Below, piece by piece: positions 56,518-64,000 of a stretch of 64,000 bases of DNA. The notes beneath the pieces were generated by a model, which saw only the letters and a list, made by a program, of their open reading frames with translations, made no database searches and was not told the origin of the DNA. The position numbers were made by a program, and so were the translations under genes. Source of the DNA: Streptomonospora sp. PA3 (lineage in GTDB: Bacteria > Actinomycetota > Actinomycetes > Streptosporangiales > Streptosporangiaceae); assembly GCF_009728995.1 (NCBI RefSeq), contig NZ_VTZW01000003.1, positions 96,319 through 160,318 on the forward strand, given 5' to 3'. Position 1 is the first letter of the stretch; the number at the start of each line of letters is the position of its first letter.

Positions 56518-58949
56518 CCAACACCGCGACGCCGACCGCCGACCGCGGCCCCGACGAGGACTCGGAGACCGCGGAAGACAGGCAGCCGCGCCGGCAGGGG
56601 AAGCGGCACCGGAGGCGCTTGAAGCGTAACCTGGTGATGGCCGTGCTGATGCTGGCTTTCCTGATGACGCCGCTGGCCAGCGCTCAGGCCGCCCCGATGT
56701 GCGAGGGGGAGCCCGCTCCGCAGCCGGAGGCGGCGGGCAGCGGCGCGGACGGGCTGCTGGTGCCGCCGCAGTCGGCAGAAGCAGTGGCCGCATCCCCGGA
56801 CGGATTGCCTCCGGATTCGAGCATCTACGGCCAGTACGGCACAGCCGGCCAGCAGTGGCACGTCATTCGCGAGTCCTGTGTCGACAAGCTCGGGTCGGCT
56901 TCTGTGGCGACACTGAGCAATACGGCCTGGGACCTGTCCAAGACCATCAACCAGTCGACGATCACCGTTTATCAGGCGGCAACCAGCGACGGGCTCCTGG
57001 CCAGTTTCAACAACCTGGTGGAAAACGTCATCGGCCAGCTCCGTGAGGGCCTGTGGAGGCCGCTGCTTCCGACGGTGATCATTCTCGGGGCTGTGTGGCT
57101 GGGCTGGTATGGGTTGATTCGCAAGCGAGTTACTCTCACCATCGAGAGCGCAGTCTGGATGGTTTTGGCGACGGCACTGGGAATGTGGGTTCTCGTCAAT
57201 CCAGGCCAGATACTCGGATACGCCGGAACAATCGTGAACTCCGGCAGCCAGTTGGTCAACGCCTCGATCTCTCAAGTGTCGGCGCCCGGGTCGACAACGA
57301 CGTGTCCGGCCGGAGCGCCGGAGGTGCAGCGGGCTGATTGGGAGAGCGCGAACGATTTCGCGGTCCGCAGTAACTCGCAGATGCTGTGGGAGGGGCTCGT
57401 CTGCCGCCCCTGGATCGCCGGTGAGTTCGGCACCGGGCCGGTCGCCAATACGGCTGCTGAACGCCACGCGATGGACTTGCTCACCGCGCAGGGAGTGAGC
57501 CGGTCTGAGCAGCAGCAGATCGCTGATGGTGAGCTCGACCCCGTTCAGCTCTACAACGAGAAGCAGCAAACTTACGAAGATATTGCCTCCGACATCGAGA
57601 ATACGTATCCCGAGATCTACCCCCTCTTCGAGGGCGAGCAGCAGGGCAGCAGGCTCGGGGTCGCGACGTTGGCGTTGTTCGCCGCCTTGTTCGCCGGCGG
57701 ATTGATTCTTGCAGGATCGGTGGCTTTGATCGTATTGAAGATCGGATTTTTGCTTCTGTTGCTGCTGGCACCCGTATTCCTGCTTATCGGGATCCATCCC
57801 GGTTACGGTCGCACGGTGCTGCTGCGCTGGTTCGAGATGCTTCTCGGGCTACTGCTCAAGCAAATCTTCGTTGTTCTCCTGATCGCCCTGCTCGTCATGT
57901 GCTACGGCCTGGTGATGACGACGAACCTCGCATGGGGCTTGCAGATGATTCTGCTGGCTCTCTTCACCCTTGCTTTGTTTATCTACCGCCGTCCGTTCAG
58001 CCACCTCTTCGCATCGATCAACGCAAACACCTTTACATCTCGGATGGTGAGCGATGCCGTATCGAGCAGTGCACTGAGTAGGAGCGCGAACGTCCTCCCG
58101 CCTGTCGCCTACATGAGGGCCCAGAAGTGGGGCCTCAAGCGCAGCCCTCAGCTCGCGGCCGCAGCCGCCGCGACACCCGCCGCCGGCGGCGCACCCTCGA
58201 CCCCGGAGGCGGCCGAATCGCTGCGCGGCGGCGCCGTACCGGATGGTGCGGAAGGCGACGGCGGGCGCGTCCGCGGGGAGACCGGCAGGGCGCGCGTCGG
58301 CGGTGGCTACGGCCGTGTCCGCGGCAACGCGGCACCGCCGCCCCTCAAGCTCGGGCAGACCGAGAACGGCGACAAGATCCAGCAGCGGGCCGCCGCCGCA
58401 GCCGGCCGATCGACCTCGGAGGCCCCCCGGCTCAGCGAGGCTGCCTCCGGAGGCTTGGGCGGGAGCGCACGTGCGGCTTCCTCCGGTGGTTCGGGCAGCA
58501 TCCCGCCCCGTCCCTCCGGCGGCTATACCGGCACCGGCGACACGGGGTGGGCCTCGGTGTTCGGCCGTGGCGGGGGCGCAGGCGAACAGCGACCGGCTCC
58601 GCAACGCGGGTCCGCCGAGAGCCCTCGTCCAGCGGAGCCATCCGGCCGCGCCGATCCCAACACCGGCGCAGGGATCTTCCGCGGACGCGAGGCGACGCCT
58701 CCGCAGGGCAACGTCAACCGCGGTTCGCGGTGGGGCGGTCCCCGTCCCAAGAAGGGGCGGGAGGCGCCGCCGCCGCGCCAACCGCGCCCGGCGCCGTCGC
58801 GTGAGTCGAAGGATGGCGGCACCTGGCTCACCGGCTCGCGCGACAGGAACAACGACGCGCCGATCAGCCCGTTCTGGACCGGCGCGGAGCCGCAGCGCCG
58901 CCGGGACAACCGCCGAGACGTACCGTTCTGGCTCCGGGACGAGGACTGA
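56514..58949 (+). CDS. TrbL/VirB6-like polytopic membrane protein
   Basis: 811 residues from GTG 56514, overlapping the VirB4-like stop. A basic head and signal-like helix (about 40-60: MAVLMLAFLMTPLASAQA) precede an extracytoplasmic part with several Cys, a cluster of membrane helices about 180-225 and 380-485 (LFAALFAGGLILAGSVALIVLKIGFLLLLLLAPVFLLIGIHP, FEMLLGLLLKQIFVVLLIALLVMCYG), then a 280-residue Arg/Gly/Pro-rich disordered tail (from about 540). The helix block resembles TrbL/VirB6 channel subunits. The middle third is lower in GC than neighbours. The positively charged tail is unusual and may contact nucleic acid or other subunits. Confidence 0.82.
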   Translation: MTNTATPTADRGPDEDSETAEDRQPRRQGKRHRRRLKRNLVMAVLMLAFLMTPLASAQAAPMCEGEPAPQPEAAGSGADGLLVPPQSAEAVAASPDGLPPDSSIYGQYGTAGQQWHVIRESCVDKLGSASVATLSNTAWDLSKTINQSTITVYQAATSDGLLASFNNLVENVIGQLREGLWRPLLPTVIILGAVWLGWYGLIRKRVTLTIESAVWMVLATALGMWVLVNPGQILGYAGTIVNSGSQLVNASISQVSAPGSTTTCPAGAPEVQRADWESANDFAVRSNSQMLWEGLVCRPWIAGEFGTGPVANTAAERHAMDLLTAQGVSRSEQQQIADGELDPVQLYNEKQQTYEDIASDIENTYPEIYPLFEGEQQGSRLGVATLALFAALFAGGLILAGSVALIVLKIGFLLLLLLAPVFLLIGIHPGYGRTVLLRWFEMLLGLLLKQIFVVLLIALLVMCYGLVMTTNLAWGLQMILLALFTLALFIYRRPFSHLFASINANTFTSRMVSDAVSSSALSRSANVLPPVAYMRAQKWGLKRSPQLAAAAAATPAAGGAPSTPEAAESLRGGAVPDGAEGDGGRVRGETGRARVGGGYGRVRGNAAPPPLKLGQTENGDKIQQRAAAAAGRSTSEAPRLSEAASGGLGGSARAASSGGSGSIPPRPSGGYTGTGDTGWASVFGRGGGAGEQRPAPQRGSAESPRPAEPSGRADPNTGAGIFRGREATPPQGNVNRGSRWGGPRPKKGREAPPPRQPRPAPSRESKDGGTWLTGSRDRNNDAPISPFWTGAEPQRRRDNRRDVPFWLRDED

Positions 58950-58987
58950 ATCCACCGCAACGACCGCCCTCAATAGGAACCCCCGAA

Positions 58988-59638
58988 ATGCCCAAATCGC
59001 TGAGTGAAGGACAGCAGCGCTTCGTGTTCGGCGCCCTCGTCGTCGTCCTCGTGGCCTTCGGCATCTACCTGAGCCTGGGCGGCTGGGGCGGCGGCGCGGG
59101 CGAGGACGCATCGGACTCCGGGCCATCTGCCTCGGACGGCGGTCAGGGCGGCAGCGCGGAGGTGGCTCCACCGAGCCCGATCCCGACCACGGCCACGCAG
59201 GACATGCGGGTGATGGACTGGTTGCCCTTCAGCGAGGAGGAGTTCAAGGCCGCGGCGGCGACGGCGCAGGAGTTCGGCAGGGCCTACGGCACCATCGACT
59301 ACTCGCAGTCGCCCGAGGAGTATTACGCGGGCATGCAGGACCTCGCGACGGAGGAGTACGCGAAGACCCTGGCGCAGAGCTCCGGGGCGGGCGCCTTGTG
59401 GCAGGAGAAGGCCGAGGACGAGGCGGTCTCCGAGGGCCGCGCGAACGTCGAGTCCATCCGCGCTTTCGGCGAGGATTCGGTCACGTTCGTGCTGAAGGTG
59501 CAGTCGATCACCGAAGGCAGCGAAGGTGCCAACGAGGATCTGGGCGAGTTCGCTGTCACGGTTGCGGACGAGGGCGGCGAGTGGCGGGTCTACGATTTCC
59601 AGCCGGCCGATGCCGGAAACCTCGGTGATACCCGATGA
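58988..59638 (+). CDS. Membrane-anchored NTF2-like protein of secretion locus
   Basis: 216 residues from ATG 58988. One membrane helix (about 12-32: FVFGALVVVLVAFGIYLSLG) is followed by a Gly/Ser/Asp linker and an extracytoplasmic domain of about 140 residues (EEFKAAAATAQEFGRAYGTIDYSQSPEEYYAGMQDLATEEYAKTL; EFAVTVADEGGEWRVYDF). The final strands resemble NTF2-like folds of VirB8/TcpC proteins, suggesting a second, smaller VirB8-like component. Family assignment is tentative. Same strand and spacing fit the operon. Confidence 0.7.
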   Translation: MPKSLSEGQQRFVFGALVVVLVAFGIYLSLGGWGGGAGEDASDSGPSASDGGQGGSAEVAPPSPIPTTATQDMRVMDWLPFSEEEFKAAAATAQEFGRAYGTIDYSQSPEEYYAGMQDLATEEYAKTLAQSSGAGALWQEKAEDEAVSEGRANVESIRAFGEDSVTFVLKVQSITEGSEGANEDLGEFAVTVADEGGEWRVYDFQPADAGNLGDTR

Positions 59639-59662
59639 GCGGGAGATGCGGCAGGTGACTGG

Positions 59663-60829
59663 ATGATCTCTCTGTTCGCCGCGCGCTCCGCGCGAGACAC
59701 AGACACGGGATCGTGCGCCACGCGCTTGGCGATCGGTGTCGGTTTGCTCATGGTGGGTGCGATCGCGGTCGGCGTCGTCATCGTGCCCATGGCCGCGTTC
59801 AATCCCGGCATCATCACGGCCGTTGGCGGACTGCGGTGCACCTCCGACGAATCCGTCCAGCAGGCTCAGAGCAGCGGCTACGCAGAAGACTCCATCCCGG
59901 CGAACTATCTGGAGATCTATCGCGAGGTCGGCGAGGAGAAGAACATCCCCTGGAACATCCTCGCGGGCGTCGGGCAGGTCGAGAGCAAGCACGGCCGCTG
60001 GGACGGGCCGGGAATCACCGAAGGGCACAACGCCTGGGGGGCCGCCGGCCCCATGCAGTTCGGCGCGCTCGACGGTTCCGCCGCCGGCAACAGCTGGGGC
60101 GGCAAACCCGTCATGGACGCCGAGGACCGGCCCGAGGAGGGCTACGGGCAGGACGGCAACGACGACGGCGTCGTCAACGTATACGACCCGGCGGACGCGA
60201 TCCCGGCGGCGGCCGACTACCTCATCGCCCACGGCGCTCGGGAGAACATGCGCGAGGCGATCTACGGCTACAACCACGCATGGTGGTATGTCGACGACGT
60301 ACTGGGCTGGGCGGAGCAGTACGCCGACGGCGACTTCGAGACGAGCGGTTCCATCCAGCAGGCCGTCAACTGCGAGCTCACCACGAAGGGTGCACCGATC
60401 GGCCAGGCGCCCGACGAGCTGACGCAGGACGTCGTCGACTGGGCGCTGGCACAGCGCGGCAAGCCCTACCTGTGGGGCGGCACCGGTCCCAACGCCTTCG
60501 ACTGCTCGGGGCTGGTGATGCGGGCTTATGAAAGCGTCGGGGCCTCGATCCCGCGCGTGTCGCAGGACCAATGGGCGTTCGGGCCGAAGATCCCCCAGGG
60601 CGAGGAGCGGCCGGGCGATCTGGTCTTCTTCGATGTGGAGGGTCCGGGAGGGAGCCCCGGCCACGTGGGCATGGTCATCGGCGATGGCCTCATGGTCGAG
60701 GCCTGGTGCACCGACTGCGGCCCGATCGCGGTGCGCGAGTACGAGGCACCGGGTCGCGATATTCTCGGGTTCACACGCCCCCTAGAGCATCGTGATGTGA
60801 AGGCGCAATTGGCGAATCAAAGCCAGTGA
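59663..60829 (+). CDS. Transglycosylase-NlpC/P60 wall hydrolase (VirB1-like)
   Basis: 388 residues from ATG 59663. A membrane helix lies at about 22-47 (LAIGVGLLMVGAIAVGVVIVPMAAF). Residues about 78-210 form a lysozyme-like domain (NIPWNILAGVGQVESKHGRW, with probable catalytic Glu; GPMQF; PADAIPAAADYLI; YNHAWWY). Residues about 250-375 form NlpC/P60: FDCSGLVMRAY with nucleophile Cys281, SPGHVGMVIGDG with His. Type IV systems use such enzymes to open peptidoglycan for channel assembly. The two-domain fusion is typical of Gram-positive conjugation loci. Confidence 0.9.
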   Translation: MISLFAARSARDTDTGSCATRLAIGVGLLMVGAIAVGVVIVPMAAFNPGIITAVGGLRCTSDESVQQAQSSGYAEDSIPANYLEIYREVGEEKNIPWNILAGVGQVESKHGRWDGPGITEGHNAWGAAGPMQFGALDGSAAGNSWGGKPVMDAEDRPEEGYGQDGNDDGVVNVYDPADAIPAAADYLIAHGARENMREAIYGYNHAWWYVDDVLGWAEQYADGDFETSGSIQQAVNCELTTKGAPIGQAPDELTQDVVDWALAQRGKPYLWGGTGPNAFDCSGLVMRAYESVGASIPRVSQDQWAFGPKIPQGEERPGDLVFFDVEGPGGSPGHVGMVIGDGLMVEAWCTDCGPIAVREYEAPGRDILGFTRPLEHRDVKAQLANQSQ

Positions 60830-60859
60830 CAGGCACGACTGGTCCCCATTGGAATAAGT

Positions 60860-61615
60860 ATGCCGGAGAGACAGAGTTCGCCCAAGAACAAAGTTGGATT
60901 GCATGGATGGCGTGCCTTCCTCGTCGTAACGGGCTCCGGGCTGGCAGCGGGCGTTCTTGTCGTCGCGATCATTGTCGGGGTACTCCGGCTTGCTGTGTCG
61001 ACCCTCGAAGGCGGTGTTGAACAGCCTCAGTCCGACGGCCCGGCGCCGACACGTGGGCCTGTCACCACACTCGAACCGGGGTCGTTCGATCTTTGTGAAT
61101 CGCTGGAGAACATGCAGGCCTTTAGTGCTGTGGCGCCCGCGCGGGCGGACGGCGGGGAATCATTCGTCGACACAGCCGAAGCGAGTCCGGGGCTGGCGAT
61201 GCGTACGATCGAGAACACGTGCATCTGGGACGTCCAGGTCGGTGGCCTGGTGCCCTCACAATTTACGCTCACGTACACCTCATACATTTCGAATGGCGGA
61301 GACTCCGCTGTCCAACGTGCTTCAGGACGGTTCGATCGCGGTCATGATGAAATCAGCGGGGATCTCGCGTCTGTCTCCTCCAGCGGGAATCTCGGAGTGC
61401 TGGACGAAGGATCTCACTACGCGTATGGCACCGACGGCGGGCATGAGCAGTTGTCTTACATCGGCCTTGTGAAGACAAGTGTCTTTACCGTGGACCTAGT
61501 CAACACGGAACCCACCTCGGAGTACGAAGCCGATCTGGAGGCCGAGTACAAGGCGCTCGTCATCGAGTTGCTTCCGGAGATCCGGGTCCGCCTTAACCGG
61601 GTGATTCCGGACTGA
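60860..61615 (+). CDS. Anchored extracytoplasmic protein of secretion locus
   Basis: 251 residues from ATG 60860. One membrane helix (about 18-45: FLVVTGSGLAAGVLVVAIIVGVLRLAV) precedes an extracytoplasmic domain with Cys in DLCESLENM and ENTCIWDV, which may form a disulphide. I do not recognise a family; it resembles short surface proteins such as DUF3558 types in its two-Cys spacing. Base composition is lower in GC than the backbone. It is the last gene in the same-strand run, 30 bases after the hydrolase gene. Confidence 0.65.
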   Translation: MPERQSSPKNKVGLHGWRAFLVVTGSGLAAGVLVVAIIVGVLRLAVSTLEGGVEQPQSDGPAPTRGPVTTLEPGSFDLCESLENMQAFSAVAPARADGGESFVDTAEASPGLAMRTIENTCIWDVQVGGLVPSQFTLTYTSYISNGGDSAVQRASGRFDRGHDEISGDLASVSSSGNLGVLDEGSHYAYGTDGGHEQLSYIGLVKTSVFTVDLVNTEPTSEYEADLEAEYKALVIELLPEIRVRLNRVIPD

Positions 61616-61751
61616 CGAGAGAGATGTAGCGGCACGTTCAGCGACCCGACGGCGAACCAATCCGAACGTGCTCCCCGGGTGTGCGGTCGGAGTTATCCAC
61701 AACCCTGTGATCACACTGGCGCGCGTCCCGCCGCCCCGCGACGCTTGAAGC

Positions 61752-62480
61752 ATGATCTTCAGGAAGGCACTCCCATGCCAGGGAGACGACGCCGTCGCGC
61801 TGTTCGCGGCGGCTCAGTTCGGACTGATCAGTAGGGCGCAGGCGCTGCGGTCGGGGCTATCGGCCGACGACATCGCTGAGCGGCTGCGCAGCGGGGTGTG
61901 GGTGCGGACGCTGCATTGGGGCGTGTTCCGGGTGCTGGGATACGGAACGCTGGCCTCGTCGCTGAAGCGGGCGGTCGTCGCGGCGCAGTTGACTCTGGCG
62001 CCCGGCGCGTTCGCCTGCCGCGACACCGCCGCGCGGCTGTGGCGGTTGGACGGACTGCCGCCGTGGGACGGGCGCACCGTGGACATGGGCGTGCGGTGGC
62101 GCCCGGGGCCGGTCGTCGGCACGCGGGCCGTGTCGCCCACCGTCCGCGTCCACTCGCTGCGCGTCTCCGAGGGCGACATCGTCCGGCGCGCGCCGATCCG
62201 GCTCACCTGCGTCGGGCGGACGCTGCGGGACCTGTCGGTGTGCAGCGGGACCGGTACGCGCAGGCGCCTGTACGGGTCGGCGGTAGGGCGGGGTCTGGTG
62301 GTCGCGGGCGGCACGAAAGGACTTCCGCACCGCAAGCGGGCCGTCTGCCGCGACCGGTGGCTGCCGCAGGCACACGACTCCCAGGCCGCTTGCAAACCCC
62401 GCGGCACCAACGGAGTGGGCAACCAGCCGAGCCGGAATTCCAGCGACGGCCGGGGCGAAGGCCAGGAGAAGCCGCCCTGA
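61752..62480 (+). pseudogene. AbiEi-like antitoxin-domain protein, probably decayed
   Basis: 242 residues from ATG 61752. The N-terminal 80 residues (ALFAAAQFGLISRAQALRSGLSADDIAERLRSGVWVRTLHWGVFRVLG) match the AbiEi-type winged-helix module, then a domain to about 155 with RLTCVGRTLRDLS. After this the expected family sequence (..DRYAQAL..AV.RGLV) is split between frames: DRYAQAP in frame +1 and YGSAVGRGLVVA in the main frame, implying compensating indels near 62240-62280. The rest lacks the usual C-terminal domain. No partner toxin gene is adjacent. A full gene with an unusual C-terminus is the alternative. Confidence 0.5.
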
Positions 62481-62549
62481 TCGGACACGCGGGACACCTC
62501 AGGCGTCACCGCGCCGCACCCCGCGGACCTCCGTCCGGCAGGCATGCCG

Positions 62550-63602
62550 TCACCGCAGCGACCGCGCCCAGGGATACTCCCGCGGAGGCCGGGGCAGCCG
62601 CACGGCGACCTCCGTCCAGGTGGTGCGTAGGAACTCGCGCAGAGTAGCTGAGACGGCGGCGGGTCGCGGATCGCCGCCGCTCGCCGCCAGTACCTCGCGC
62701 AGCAGCCGGGAGGAGTCCGGGCGCTCGGCCGGGTCTTTGGACAGGGCCGCGAGCACCAACGGCTCCAGGCCGGCCGGCAGCCGCTCCAGGTCGGGTTCCT
62801 CGCGCAGCACCCGGCGGGCCAGTTCCTTGGGGTGCCCGTGGCCGAACGGGTTGCGCGCCGAGCCCGCGAACGCCACGAGGCATCCCCACAGGAACACGTC
62901 GGAGCGGTCGGTGGCGGGCTCGCCCCGGTACTGCTCGGGGCTGATCCAGCCGGGGGTCCCCACGCGATCGCGCGGGGCGGTCGCGCGGCCGCCGTCCGCG
63001 CTCGGAAGTCCTTGCGGTTCCCGGATACCGATACGCCGCAGCCCTTGGCGGAACCGCCGCAGGCGGATCCAGCGCGTGGGGTCCTCGGGAGCGGTGGACC
63101 GGGCTATCCCGAAGTCGAGGATCTTCGGCCCCGTCGGCGCGATCACCACGTTGCTCGGCTTGAGGTCGCGGTGCACGATTCCCACCGCGTGCACGGCCCG
63201 CAGCGCCTCCGCGGCCCCGGCGGCAAGGCCCGCGAGCATGCCGCCGCGCAGCGGCCCGTGCCGCTCGACGTGGTGGCGCACGGTCGGGCCGGGCACATAC
63301 TCGGTCGCCAGCCACGGCGGTTCGGCTTCCACGTCGGCCTGTACGAACCGGGCCACGCACGGGCTGTTGACCCGGGCCAGCAGCCGAGCCTCATGCGCGA
63401 ACTGCCGGCGGAACTCGGCGGTGGCGGCGTGCTCGCCGTTGACCACCTTGACCGCGAGGTACCCGCGGATTCCGGGCGCCCTCCCGGCGTAGACGGTGCC
63501 CATCCCGCCGGAGCCGACACGCCCCACCAGCTCGTAGCCGCCGACCTCGGCCGGATCCCCGGGCAGCAGCCGACCCAGGCGCCGAGTCCCTCGGGCCTTC
63601 AT
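62550..63602 (-). CDS. Soluble Ser/Thr protein kinase with loop insertion
   Basis: 350 residues from ATG 63602 after GGAGGCG. Kinase motifs: GRVGSGGMGTVYAG, YLAVKVV with ATP Lys, catalytic HRDLKPSNVVI, DFGIARS, and GTPGWISPEQYRG. Between DFG and the SPE motif there are about 50 residues, roughly 30 more than usual, holding a basic stretch (RWIRLRRFRQGLRRIGIRE) that could be an autophosphorylation or docking insertion. No membrane helix or PASTA domain. The end is a short helix (TLREFLRTTWTEVAVRLPRP). Convergent with the AbiEi-like gene. The target is unknown. Confidence 0.88.
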   Translation of the reverse strand: MKARGTRRLGRLLPGDPAEVGGYELVGRVGSGGMGTVYAGRAPGIRGYLAVKVVNGEHAATAEFRRQFAHEARLLARVNSPCVARFVQADVEAEPPWLATEYVPGPTVRHHVERHGPLRGGMLAGLAAGAAEALRAVHAVGIVHRDLKPSNVVIAPTGPKILDFGIARSTAPEDPTRWIRLRRFRQGLRRIGIREPQGLPSADGGRATAPRDRVGTPGWISPEQYRGEPATDRSDVFLWGCLVAFAGSARNPFGHGHPKELARRVLREEPDLERLPAGLEPLVLAALSKDPAERPDSSRLLREVLAASGGDPRPAAVSATLREFLRTTWTEVAVRLPRPPREYPWARSLR

Positions 63603-63750
63603 CGCGCCTCCAGAGCAGATCCCGACCGAGCCGCATCGGCACCGCGCGGAAGCCCGAAACCCGAACCGCAGCGCCGCGCCTGTTGCGTGGAGGGGAGTCT
63701 AACGCCGCGCCGCCGCCGTCATCGGTATCAGCCGGATCGCGACACCAGAA

Positions 63751-64000
63751 GGCGCTCAGAGGAACCCAGTGGGAACCGCATGGAGGCCGTCACCACCGAG
63801 TTGCGGCAATGGGCGCGCCTCGCGCAGCGCGGTCGCAGCTTGCCGCCGAGCGCACGCTGAACCTGCCAGATGGGGCCGTGCCACCGGTGGCGGGTCTCCG
63901 GCGCAATGGTGCGCCGTGCGCTCGGCGGCAAGCTGGCGCGCGGCGCTTCGCGCATCTCAGCCCCATTGCCGCAGCTTTTGTGGTGTCTGCCCTGGGTGGT
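63751..64000. repeat. Nested palindromic repeat element, copy 3, inverted, cut
   Basis: A third relative of the elements at 22557 and 30137, in the opposite orientation and running to or past the window edge. TGCGGCAATGGG (63802-63813) pairs with CCCATTGCCGCA (63962-63973); the 18-bp arms are at 63839-63856 and 63915-63932; the centre CCACCGGTGG is at 63881-63890. The reverse complement matches copy 1 closely around the outer arm (GACACCAC..GCTGCGGCAATGGGGCTG). The arm module with CACCCGCCACCGCCCC found in the other copies is absent, so this copy is shorter. Confidence 0.8.

Overview
The window is about 72-74% GC, with GTG and TTG starts and dense gene packing. It reads as actinobacterial chromosome, most like the Nocardiopsaceae/Streptosporangiales. 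Mycothiol metabolism (mca), actinobacterial families such as DUF4307, DUF6542, DUF1707 and DUF3352, and gene order support this; genus is not decidable from the sequence.

Region 1 (1-8.4 kb): a cut DUF6292 gene, a small membrane protein, a GntR/UTRA regulator, an HTH-less UTRA protein with its own palindrome, an AAA ATPase plus vWA pair (chelatase-like), a FIST sensor protein and an RDD membrane protein. Region 2 (8.4-44.3 kb): a conserved backbone in nearly the same order as Mycobacterium tuberculosis Rv1080c-Rv1112: greA, DUF4307, mca, small membrane protein, DUF255 thioredoxin-like protein, prenyl transferase, phoH, fumarase, glpX, ispH, xseA, xseB, DUF6542, ychF. Interleaved are a Ser/Thr kinase divergent from an ECF-like sigma factor, a PhoD phosphatase, a transglycosylase-like protein, an ABC exporter, DUF3352, TetR, patatin, RmuC, a GH3 beta-glucosidase with an apparent frameshift, and a FkbM methyltransferase. 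Strong hairpins mark several convergent gene ends.

Region 3 (44.6-64 kb) is accessory: an SDR oxidoreductase with a MmyB-type regulator, a 700-base gap, then an eight-gene same-strand locus for a type IV secretion-like machine: TcpC-like, small membrane protein, a 1,807-residue TcpE-disordered-MinD fusion, VirB4 ATPase, TrbL/VirB6-like channel, VirB8-like protein, transglycosylase/NlpC hydrolase and an anchored protein. No coupling ATPase, relaxase or integrase is in the window. A decayed AbiEi-like gene and a second Ser/Thr kinase follow.

The most unusual structure is a dispersed family of long nested palindromes, at 22557-22934, 30137-30675 and 63751 to the edge. All share an 18-bp arm pair around a CCACCGGTGG centre and a 12-bp outer arm pair. 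One copy has 10-bp terminal inverted repeats, one has tandemly amplified arm modules, and one is inverted. The second striking item is a short motif (KPxLxLDHGTxE) repeated four times in the disordered middle of the TcpE-MinD fusion.
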